Shown: piece after piece, positions 42,665 to 51,050 of the stretch
Layout of the letters: the number at the start of each line of letters is the position of its first letter
How positions within the stretch are numbered: the stretch's first letter is position 1
Origin: Symsagittifera roscoffensis
Taxonomy: Eukaryota; Xenacoelomorpha; Acoela; Convolutidae
Direction of reading: 5' to 3'
Assembly: GCF_963678635.1 (NCBI RefSeq)
Contig: NC_087062.1
Location: 1,984,001 to 2,048,000, forward strand
DNA length: 64,000 bases
The notes under the pieces: model-generated
Databases searched by the model: none
What the model was told of the DNA's origin: nothing
What the model saw: the letters and a program-made list of their open reading frames with translations, nothing else
Translations under genes and position numbers: made by a program

Positions 42665-43787
42665 GTGTATGATAATCCTGAGTATGGATTATAAAATGTA
42701 ATGTAGCCAATTGTGTTTTTGGTATATCTGTCGTATTTGTATTTTACTTCAGTAGTTATAAACGGTGGTGGTAGTGATTGAGCTGTTATGTTAGGTGGGT
42801 TTAATGGGTAGGGATGTTGGGTAATTTTATTTAACTTAACTGTGATTTCAAACTTTAATTGTAAACTGTTTTGTTGGAGTATTTGAATATTGTGATCACG
42901 GATATCGTTGTGAATATCTTGGCGATATTGTAATCTATTAAGTGCCCAGTTATGAAGGCGGTTACTTTCTTGATGTTGTCCAAATAATGGTGGAGGTGCT
43001 GTAAATGTATTCCAATCTAATCTTAAAGGAATATTTATTGATGATTGTTCTCGATATCTGGCGTCGAGATTATTTGGAAAATTTAAGTTAAAAGGTGGTG
43101 GTGAAATCTGGCTTATTGATGGTGTTGATGGTAGTGATAATGTTTCTGGTAGTGATGAGGATGTTGTTGTATCCGTAGAAATATCTATTGGATTATTGAC
43201 TAAATTTAATTCACCTTGTGTAAATGAATGTGTTGTCCAATATGGTAGTCGTGATGCCTGGTTTGGGGGGTTAAAGGGATTTTCACGTATTTGTTCAGAT
43301 GTTGGTGTTGAACCTAAGTAATCTGATGGTAGGCTTGAGGTGCTACGTTGTGAAAGAAGCGTAGGGGTTTCTGGTAATATACCAATGGGGTTTTCTGGAG
43401 TGTTTTGTGATGGGGATTGAGGTATATCAAAATGAACTCGGGGAGTTTGAAAATTTCTGTTTCGTCGAGGATGTATAATTTGTCTATTCATTTCGACTGT
43501 ATTTTGGTTTTGACTAGGATTTCTTATTCTACTTAGTTCTTGTGGTAGTGTTGGGTATAGGTTATATGTTGGTTCGCTTAGAGGTGCTTGTCGTTGAACT
43601 GGTTCTAGTGGTTCTGATAAACGAGCATGTCGTTCTTCAAAAGTGTATGGATTGTCTTGAAAAGAAATTCGTGTAGATGTTTGAGGATTTTGAGTAATTG
43701 AAGGTGGTGTTTGGTTATCTTGGGATGATGTCGGTGAAGACTGACTTTGTGACTGTTGGGTAGCAATTTTTGATGGATTTTTGAATT
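42652..43787 (-). CDS. Pro/Gln/Ser-rich ORF upstream of Env (279 aa from first ATG; frame open further upstream)
   Basis: The first ATG is at 43491 (MNRQIIHPRRNRNFQ). The same frame stays open back to a TAA near 43788-43790 with the same Pro/Gln-rich composition, so the true product may begin in a spliced upstream exon and be about 378 residues. The N-terminal half is low-complexity. The C-terminal 140 residues look more ordered (LDARYREQ, FGQHQESNRLHNWALN, LKFEITVKLNKIT). The end overlaps the Env start by 13 bases. The family is unknown; a structural or accessory role is inferred only from position. Confidence 0.65.
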
Positions 43788-43793
43788 GTTACT

Positions 43794-43982
43794 TTAGTGG
43801 GAAGGTTTATGTTTATTATAATATTCTTCCAAAAAAAGAATTAGAAGGATTGTTGCTAGGGCAAATGTGAAGATTGCTTTCTTTATACATTTACATATTG
43901 TCAAAATGAGGGATGATAAGAATGCTATGAAAATTACAAACAATAAAAAAATATCAGTTCTACTGAAAATTTTTCGTATCAT
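43794..43982 (-). CDS. 62-aa membrane-protein ORF
   Basis: Starts in an ATGA overlap with the preceding 76-aa ORF (43979-43982). Two hydrophobic stretches (about residues 10-30 and 37-50) flank a short Cys/Lys loop (CKCIKKA), ending in a charged tail. The size and topology would fit a viroporin-like hairpin. No homologue is known to me, and ORFs this short can be chance. Confidence 0.4.
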   Translation of the reverse strand: MIRKIFSRTDIFLLFVIFIAFLSSLILTICKCIKKAIFTFALATILLILFLEEYYNKHKPSH

Positions 43983-44209
43983 TTAGATAAGTTATATGAA
44001 TCGTACCTGTGGATGTAATCAAGGGTTTTGGAAAGTTGGAGGAATAGTTCGAGTATAGTGTAGAAAATTAAAAAAATGTTACAAAAAATGATTAGGATTA
44101 TTAGAAAAGATTCAAGTATATCAAAAAGAAATATTATAAAGGTTTCAAGTATTGTAAAAAAATGTTTAAGATTTATGAGTATTTGAGTAACTGATTGAGA
44201 GAAGAGCAT
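43979..44209 (-). CDS. 76-aa hydrophobic ORF
   Basis: The ATG directly abuts the TAA of the preceding open segment (TAAATG, 44212-44207), and the stop overlaps the next ATG. Residues about 15-60 are almost all Ile/Leu/Phe with single Asp/Glu, giving one long or two short membrane helices. The composition could come from AT-rich DNA alone, so the call rests mainly on the linked start/stop sites. Confidence 0.4.
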   Translation of the reverse strand: MLFSQSVTQILINLKHFFTILETFIIFLFDILESFLIILIIFCNIFLIFYTILELFLQLSKTLDYIHRYDSYNLSK

Positions 44210-44362
44210 TTAAGAAATGATCTCTTGGTCGAATATTTTTTGCTGTTCGAGGCGATTTTCTAGTGTGGTCGGATTATTTATTAGTTTTTTGACAAGTGGG
44301 TTGAGTTTTGTAAAAAATTGTTGGGGGCAATTTTCATGGTGATTGGGAGGTCGTCTTTTTCT
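44210..44362 (-). other. 50-codon open segment ending at the membrane-ORF start, possible exon
   Basis: No ATG, but protein-like: begins RKRRPPNHHENCPQQF and ends QKIFDQEIIS before TAA. The Arg/Lys cluster and the abutting ATG of the next ORF suggest a spliced exon rather than chance; weak evidence. Confidence 0.3.
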
Positions 44363-44807
44363 TTATTTTTGTTTGTCAAAAGATCCGGGGTATGGTGAGA
44401 TTTTTATACCTTAGGCTAATTGAAATGTTCATTTTGTTACTTTAGGCTAAGTTAACAAATTTGTTTTGGGGGTATTCGTGGTCTGAGTTGGGGAAATATT
44501 GTTGATCTTTAGGTTATTAGATAAGGGAGGGGTACGGTATTATGGTGATATTTATTTTAGTTGTCAAGTTGGAGTGGTTTGCTTATTTTTGACCTGGAGG
44601 TCGTAAAGTTATAGTTATAGATGTGCCTGGAGTTCTATATGATTCGTCTAATTGGTCTTAGTTTGAGTTAGAGAAAGTGACGGATTGGATGAATCCTATT
44701 GGTCTATTTTGAACTAGAATTATTACGTACTTGTCAGCATGTTATTTTGAAAAATGTAAATGAAAAATGTTTCGAAGGTTTCAAGATAGTGAAGTATAAT
44801 GTTAAAA

Positions 44808-47800
44808 TTACTTTTGAAATTCCACTTTCTTTAAAATTTTAGATTGGGGGATGAATATTTTATAGTTTTTACGTGGTTGATTTCGGAGTCTTGTTGTTTT
44901 TCTATTTTCTGATTTGTCGATTTGTTCTTGGGGTATTATTTGTTCGGTCATTTTTCTATTTTTTCTTTGTTTTGGGGATTCTTTATGGTTTTGTGTATTG
45001 TTTTTGGTGGCGGTTGGTTTTGTGTTTTGATTTTCGGTGGGGTTATCATTTTGTTCTGTGTTTTTCAGATGTGGTTCATTTTGAATGATTTTTAATCCTG
45101 TGAAAGAATATAATTGAGTTAATTCGCGGAGTGCGTATTCTTTTGGGTAATAAGGTAATAGGTTGTTTCGATGTTGAATGATTTCTTTTTTGTTTGAGTC
45201 GGTAATTTTATATGTGACATCAGTGGGTTTTGCAATTATTTGGTATGGTCCTTTTCGAAGGGGTTGTAATTTTTTAGAAATTCCTTTTTGAGTATTAAAA
45301 TTAGGTATTAAAACAAATGTTCCAATTTTTAATTCGGAGGCTGGTGTAAAACGTGAATTGATTTGTTCATTAATGTTTTGTCTTTGTAATAACTTTTTTG
45401 TTATTTTTTGATAAATTTCATTGTGTTTTTTATCTCTATTTAGAATCCATTCGGTGTGTGTACCGGAGGCTAGTTTAAGAATTTGTGGGTGATGAAAATG
45501 ATCTTCATCGTGTGTATGTAAAGGTAGGTTATAACAAATTGAGTCTTTATTTGGTTGACAATAACCTTGTGCGTTTTTATGAGAATTTGCTGTAAACATT
45601 ATTGGTTTGCGTGGCTTTTGGTTAAAAACCATTTCGTATGGTGACATTCCTAAAGTTGTCGTAATTTGTGAATTATACGCTAAGGGAAATAATTTTACAT
45701 CTGCTGACCATTCGGTATATTTTGTATCATTTCCATTGATGATACATCTAAGATATTCTTGTAATGAACGGTTCATACCTTCGACTAAGCCGTTTGTCCA
45801 AGGTGCATGAGATGTACGTGGTTTGTGTTTAATGTTATATAAATGACATAGTGTGATAATTTCATTATTTATGAATTCTGTACCGTTGTCTGTAACTAAA
45901 ATTTCTGGTAGTCCGAATTTTGCTATCCAGTGTTCATAGAGTGTTGTGTAAGCGTAATAAGCGTTACAATGTGGTACTGGGTTAAGTGCTACATAATGTG
46001 TAAATGCGTCAACAATTACCATAATGTAGGAGTTTCCTTCGGATGAGGGTGAAATTGGTCCTTTAGTATCAAATGAGATACGATGGTTAAAGTACAAGCT
46101 TTGTCCTTTAAAATCTTGTTTTTGTGCTATTTGTTTTTGATTTGGGTAAGGTTTATTTAGTTGACATACTATACAATCATTGCATAGTACTTTTATCCAA
46201 ATTGGTGCATTTGGGAAGTAAAAATTTTGTATAAAATTTGAATATGTTTTTTCTGATCCAGAGTGTCCTTTAATATTTTGTGTATGTGAAATATTAAAAG
46301 CTATAAGAATCATACTTAAAGGGAGACAGGGAACTGTAGATTCATTCAGGTTATACTCTAAAAGGTCTGTATTTTCGTTAATTGTTGTGTTGTTAAATTT
46401 GCGAAAGTATCGGAGGAGTGTTTTGTTTCCTAGAATGGTTGAATCTGCCTTGACAGGTTTAGTTTTATATTTGTGCCATGATTTTAGTTGTCTAATTATC
46501 GGGTCAAGATTTTGATATTGTTTCAGTGTTGAAATTGTAATTGTTTCTGTTGGATGGAGAAAAATGTTTTCAATTTCGAATTTAGATAAGGGTATTGTAT
46601 CAAGTGGGTCGTGAAGTTCAAAAACTTGATTTATTGTGTATTTTGAATCATTTGTTTGTGGTCCTGATAAATTTATTTTATCAGTTAAATCTTCTTTTTC
46701 AATTAGTGGAAAATGGTCTTTCTTAGGCGGGTGTTGTTTTGTTCGTTTTTGTTGGGTGTTATTTTTTATCCATTGAGAATATGGGATTGGTTTGAAAGTT
46801 GATGTTCCAAGTAGATCAACTTCATAGTGATTATTTTGACAATCTAAATAAAGTGGGAAATGTTGTAAATTATTTATTTGTGATTGTTCAATATCAGTTT
46901 TTACTGCATATTTGCATTCCAATCGGGGTGATGTTTCGTTTTCTGCAAGGTAGAATTTTATGTTTTTGGGTATTTCAACTGTTGTTTTTCGTGTAAGTAA
47001 TTCAGGTGGTGTATTTCGACTTAAGGTGTCTGGTAATGCAAGGTTTTTTCCTGCAGTCCAAACTATATGTAAGTTTGGAAATTTCATTAGAATTAGTTGA
47101 AATCTGTAAACTCGGTGGTTTGGGTTAGATTTTTGTGTAAAGAGAAAGATGATTGGTTTATGGTCTGTGAATAGAACTGTTGGATGTTTTGATCCAAGTA
47201 TCAGAAATTCATATTCTGTCAGTGTATATATTATGGCTGTACATTCTCTCATTAGAGTTGAGAGTCGTAGCTCTGCTTGAGTAAATAATCGAGAATTTGC
47301 TGATATGAGGTTCATTTTATTTGTACCATTATGTGATTGTAATAGTGCTGCACCGATGCCAAAGTTCGAAGCATCGCACATTGCATAAAATGGTTGATTT
47401 GAATCTGGAATTGTGTTTGAAATTTGTTCAGTTAAAAGTTTCTTTATTTCTTCAAATCGTGTTTGATGTTCTGTGTTCCATTCAAAATTATTTTGTTGTC
47501 TAAGGATGTTATAAAATGGTCGTAGATATAATTGCATTTTATAAACATATTTACTTAAAAAGTTTAACATTCCAAGAAATTCTTGGATTTTCTTTTTATT
47601 TGTTGGTGGTTGAAGTTTTTGAATAGCGTCAATGCGTGATTTCAATGGAGTGATTGTTTTTCTTTCTATATTATGTCCTAAGAATTTAACTCTTGTCAAA
47701 AAGAAGTGTGATTTATCGGGGGCGGCCTTCAGATTTTCGTTCTGAAGTATTTGGTGATATTTTTCTAAAACATTGAACATCTCGTCTTTTGTTTGTGATT

Positions 47801-49670
47801 GCATAAAAACATCGTCTAAATAGGTGATTGCGTTTTTCTTAAGTATTAGTGGTCTAAAAATTTTGCTCATAAAAGCTGAAAATGCTGCTGGTCCTATGGA
47901 TATTCCATAGAATAAGCGGTTGAATTCATATTGTTGGTTTCCGATAACAAATTGTGTTAAACGTCGTGATTGTTCATCTAGTGGCATTTGATTGTATGCA
48001 CTATTCATATCGGCGGTTGTAAAGTATTTGCCGTTTATTTTTGTTAAAATAACTTGTATTGGTTCAATGGGCCAATTACATTTTGATTCATCTATAAGTG
48101 AATTGAGGTATCTAGCATCGAGAACGATTTTTAATGATTCTCCTTTAGCTAGAATGATAACAGGGTTGATAAATGTGTTGCCTTTTGGTTGTTCTTCTTT
48201 GTTTACTGGTGATATAATGTTGTATTGTTCTAAAATGTCGAGTAATCTGTTTACTTTATCATGTAAGTGAATTGGTACTTTACTTGCTCTCTGTTTTTTG
48301 AAAACTGCGTCTGGTTTTAACGGGAGATGTAGTGATGAACTGATTTTTCCAACATCAAATTTTGATGTTGCATAGACTGATGAATATTTAATTAGCTGTT
48401 TGGCTAACTTTTCGAATTCGTCTTGTGTTATTTGTGAATGTTGGAAATTAAACATTGTTAAAAATTTTTGTTGGTCCTCTGTGTAGTTACTTATGTTGAA
48501 TGTAGGTTTGAAATATGGAGTTTTTGTGAAATAATCCGTATTTCTGTTTTCGTTACTTATTATATTATTTATAGATAATTCTTCATTAAGAATTGTAGAT
48601 TGGCAAATATCTAGTAATTGGAGTATATTATTTACGCGATAGGCTTTTTCGTGTATTGGTGATATTGTAGCGTTGGTTTCACAATATCCTAAAAGTCCTA
48701 AAGGTAATGTGACTTGGTAAGGTGTGTTGTTATAGACATGTAAGGAAATGATATCGGAATTCGAATCTTTCAAATATTTTATGGATGAGATTGTGATTTT
48801 GAAAAATTTGTGAATAGGTTTGAATTCAAATTCTGACATATAAAATTTTTGTTTGTTTTGTTCTTTATCATATTGGTGAACTTGTTTGATTGAAAAATTA
48901 TAGATGTTTCCTGATAGTGGTTTCAAGTGTTTTCTTTGTTGGTTAAATATCGGGTAGAATTTTGAAAAGAATGGTGGTTGTTTATTTAATCTTTGAAAAA
49001 ATGTTAAGGATGTTTCTTTTGTTTTTGTATATTTATCTTTGATTAATATTTTACTATTTAGTATGTTAATTGTTGGTATATACTTCGAAATAAATGGTAT
49101 TCCAATGATATTATATTTAATATCAGTGATATGGAATATTTGTTTAAATGGCTTATTTAAAATTTTGCTTTGCTCCATTGTTCTGGTGGGGAGGAGAAAT
49201 AATTGGATTTTTCCGTAGTTTATCAATGTTGATCCTTGTGCTGTTGCTAACTTAGTGGAGGTTTCAAGAGGTGTTAGCGTTGGGTGTAAAGTTTTTATTT
49301 CATTCCATGTGGGGATGTTTATTATGTTTGATTCTGCTCCTGAATCAATTAAAAAATCTATTTCAAGGTCTGGTGGTTGAAATTCTTTATTTCTTGGGCT
49401 TTCTAAGAGAAATGGTATTGTCCAAATTTTTTCTTTGGGTTGTTCTTTTTGTATATTTTGATAAATGTGGTTTGTATCCAAGCATTTTGTTTTGGTATTT
49501 TTATTGGTTTGATTTGTAGTGTTAATCTCATTTGTTTCTTGCGTCGTTGGTGTGGAATTTATGGGTGTAGTGTAATAATTTTGAAGAAATTCTGATTGAT
49601 TTTCATATATGTGTGATGAAAAAGGTTGTTCATATATGACAGATTCATAGTCATTTTCGACTTTTATCAT
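44808..49670 (-). CDS. pol: Pol polyprotein: protease, reverse transcriptase, RNase H, integrase (1620 aa from first ATG)
   Basis: Copies the RNA and inserts the DNA. The frame is the same as Gag and is open from the TAA at 50130, so the first ATG (49670) is a convenience. Protease: DFLIDSGAES, catalytic Asp at about 109. Reverse transcriptase about 440-720, with INPVIILAKG, TADMNSAYNQMPL and YLDD at about 617-620. RNase H about 760-880: AMCDASNFGIGAALLQ, RECTAIIY, FTDHKPI, LPDTLSR. Integrase about 1110-1400: a His/Cys zinc module (HSGSEKT ... CNDCIVC) and a D,D-35-E core (SFDTKGP, TDNGTEF, GLVEGMN; 35 residues between the last Asp and Glu). A GPY/F-type module follows near 1495 (LRKGPYQIIAKP). 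The domain order is diagnostic of Ty3/gypsy. The C-terminal 120 residues are Asn/Thr/Lys-rich. No break inside. Confidence 0.95.
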   Translation of the reverse strand: MIKVENDYESVIYEQPFSSHIYENQSEFLQNYYTTPINSTPTTQETNEINTTNQTNKNTKTKCLDTNHIYQNIQKEQPKEKIWTIPFLLESPRNKEFQPPDLEIDFLIDSGAESNIINIPTWNEIKTLHPTLTPLETSTKLATAQGSTLINYGKIQLFLLPTRTMEQSKILNKPFKQIFHITDIKYNIIGIPFISKYIPTINILNSKILIKDKYTKTKETSLTFFQRLNKQPPFFSKFYPIFNQQRKHLKPLSGNIYNFSIKQVHQYDKEQNKQKFYMSEFEFKPIHKFFKITISSIKYLKDSNSDIISLHVYNNTPYQVTLPLGLLGYCETNATISPIHEKAYRVNNILQLLDICQSTILNEELSINNIISNENRNTDYFTKTPYFKPTFNISNYTEDQQKFLTMFNFQHSQITQDEFEKLAKQLIKYSSVYATSKFDVGKISSSLHLPLKPDAVFKKQRASKVPIHLHDKVNRLLDILEQYNIISPVNKEEQPKGNTFINPVIILAKGESLKIVLDARYLNSLIDESKCNWPIEPIQVILTKINGKYFTTADMNSAYNQMPLDEQSRRLTQFVIGNQQYEFNRLFYGISIGPAAFSAFMSKIFRPLILKKNAITYLDDVFMQSQTKDEMFNVLEKYHQILQNENLKAAPDKSHFFLTRVKFLGHNIERKTITPLKSRIDAIQKLQPPTNKKKIQEFLGMLNFLSKYVYKMQLYLRPFYNILRQQNNFEWNTEHQTRFEEIKKLLTEQISNTIPDSNQPFYAMCDASNFGIGAALLQSHNGTNKMNLISANSRLFTQAELRLSTLMRECTAIIYTLTEYEFLILGSKHPTVLFTDHKPIIFLFTQKSNPNHRVYRFQLILMKFPNLHIVWTAGKNLALPDTLSRNTPPELLTRKTTVEIPKNIKFYLAENETSPRLECKYAVKTDIEQSQINNLQHFPLYLDCQNNHYEVDLLGTSTFKPIPYSQWIKNNTQQKRTKQHPPKKDHFPLIEKEDLTDKINLSGPQTNDSKYTINQVFELHDPLDTIPLSKFEIENIFLHPTETITISTLKQYQNLDPIIRQLKSWHKYKTKPVKADSTILGNKTLLRYFRKFNNTTINENTDLLEYNLNESTVPCLPLSMILIAFNISHTQNIKGHSGSEKTYSNFIQNFYFPNAPIWIKVLCNDCIVCQLNKPYPNQKQIAQKQDFKGQSLYFNHRISFDTKGPISPSSEGNSYIMVIVDAFTHYVALNPVPHCNAYYAYTTLYEHWIAKFGLPEILVTDNGTEFINNEIITLCHLYNIKHKPRTSHAPWTNGLVEGMNRSLQEYLRCIINGNDTKYTEWSADVKLFPLAYNSQITTTLGMSPYEMVFNQKPRKPIMFTANSHKNAQGYCQPNKDSICYNLPLHTHDEDHFHHPQILKLASGTHTEWILNRDKKHNEIYQKITKKLLQRQNINEQINSRFTPASELKIGTFVLIPNFNTQKGISKKLQPLRKGPYQIIAKPTDVTYKITDSNKKEIIQHRNNLLPYYPKEYALRELTQLYSFTGLKIIQNEPHLKNTEQNDNPTENQNTKPTATKNNTQNHKESPKQRKNRKMTEQIIPQEQIDKSENRKTTRLRNQPRKNYKIFIPQSKILKKVEFQK

Positions 49671-50129
49671 ATTGATAGAAAGAGTGTTTTCAGTATCACT
49701 TTCTGAATCTGATGATGTACGGTTTATTTGATTGAGTTGTAACGTATCAGTTACTGTGTCATCAATACCTGGAGGGTCTGATGTTGTTTCTGGATTAGAT
49801 TGTACTTGATTGATTTGTCTTTGATGTTTAGGTGTACTACTTCTGTGGCGATTATTAGAATTATTATAGTTATTATTATTCCGGTGTGGTGATTGGGAAT
49901 AATTTCTATAACGATTATTATAACTTGAGTGTCGATTTTGTGAATTATTTCGCGATCTGTTTTGGTAATTATTGTTTGGTCTGTTATAGTTCGATCTATT
50001 ATATGAGTTATTCCTTGATTGATTGTTCGGGTAATTTTGGTTTCGGTTGTTTGAATAACTTCTATTTCGATTATAGGAGTAGTTTCTATTCCTATTGTAT
50101 GATGAATTTCGTGATTGGTTGTTTGGATA
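49671..50129 (-). CDS. Gag-Pol linker, Asn/Arg/Ser-rich, in frame between the TAA and the Pol ATG
   Basis: After the stop at 50130-50132 the same frame runs 153 codons into Pol. It continues the Asn/Arg/Tyr/Ser repeats of the Gag tail (NNQSRNSSYNRNRNY and similar) and ends acidic (SDSESDTEN). Low-complexity RG/RN-like tails bind RNA in many Gag proteins. Continuity of style across the stop shows the TAA is recent or is read through. Confidence 0.7.
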
Positions 50130-51050
50130 TTAGTTATTTCTTGATTGGGAATTAGATCTAGAAACAAATCGTTGTGTATTTGAATTTGATCTGGAGTAGT
50201 TATTTCGACTATTTGGTCTATTGTAGTGATTTTGTGATGAATTATTCGTGTTTCTTCGTTCTGGTGATCTTCCTCTATAACTTGAGTTATATGGTGATTG
50301 ATTTCTTGTATAATTTGTATTGTTCGGGAGTGGTTTTCCTGAACTGTTGTTGCTGTAGACTGTTTTGTTCGGTAGATTTTGATCTTTTTTCATGTATTGA
50401 TAGAATGATTTATTTGGTTCTTTATATTTTTGAGGTTTATTTTGATTGTCTTGCTGTTTTTGTCTACATTCGGAAATACTATGTCCGTATCGTCGGCAAT
50501 AATTACACCATTTTTTGAAAGATGGTTTGCCTTTAAAGTTTGGGTTCTTTTCGTAAATATTGAGTATTTCAGTGATTTTTTCAACGAGGTCTGTCTCTGA
50601 TTCCTGTATATTATTAATATTAGTGGGAGTCGTTTCAATTCTGTTAACGTATTGTAATTTCAGATTTTCCGTTTCTTCTAGTTTCATCGTGATTTCTGCT
50701 TGTTCTAATTTGTCTACTAGTTTTCGAAAATCTAAATCGGGTTCTCGAATTGAAGAAGGATGGGATGCTCTCTTTTTTATTGCTATTTTCCTTAATTGTG
50801 GTGTTAAGGTCATCATTAAGATTTCTGTCATCTTTGTGTTTTTATAGTCGTGCGTATTTAGTGAATATGCTTTTCGAACTAGTGTTTCGATTCGTACTGC
50901 TATTTGCTTGATGGTTTCGTTTGGTAATCTGCGAATTTCATTACATAAAACTCTTTGTTGTTGTTTGTTTCTTTCGGAGTCAAACATTTTTGAAAATTCC
51001 TGTGTAAACCTTTTCCAGTTTGATTTTATTTCTAGAGGTAGTACTGAAAA
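50130..51050 (-). CDS. gag: Gag C-terminal part: end of capsid and zinc knuckle
   Basis: In frame with the upstream Gag ORF after a TGA. It begins FSVLPLEI, the second half of the capsid region, and contains a CCHC nucleocapsid knuckle (CNYCRRYGHSISEC, CX2CX4HX4C) at about 50470-50511. An Asn/Ser/Arg/Gln-rich tail follows. An ATG at 50987 could start a 285-aa product that would lack most of the capsid. It ends at TAA 50130-50132. Confidence 0.85.
   Translation of the reverse strand, partial: FSVLPLEIKSNWKRFTQEFSKMFDSERNKQQQRVLCNEIRRLPNETIKQIAVRIETLVRKAYSLNTHDYKNTKMTEILMMTLTPQLRKIAIKKRASHPSSIREPDLDFRKLVDKLEQAEITMKLEETENLKLQYVNRIETTPTNINNIQESETDLVEKITEILNIYEKNPNFKGKPSFKKWCNYCRRYGHSISECRQKQQDNQNKPQKYKEPNKSFYQYMKKDQNLPNKTVYSNNSSGKPLPNNTNYTRNQSPYNSSYRGRSPERRNTNNSSQNHYNRPNSRNNYSRSNSNTQRFVSRSNSQSRNN

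Noticed and set aside
49751..50167. 138-codon Ile/Thr-rich minus-strand frame
   Set aside because: It is an out-of-frame shadow of the Gag-Pol linker; the Gag/Pol register is open across nearly the same bases.
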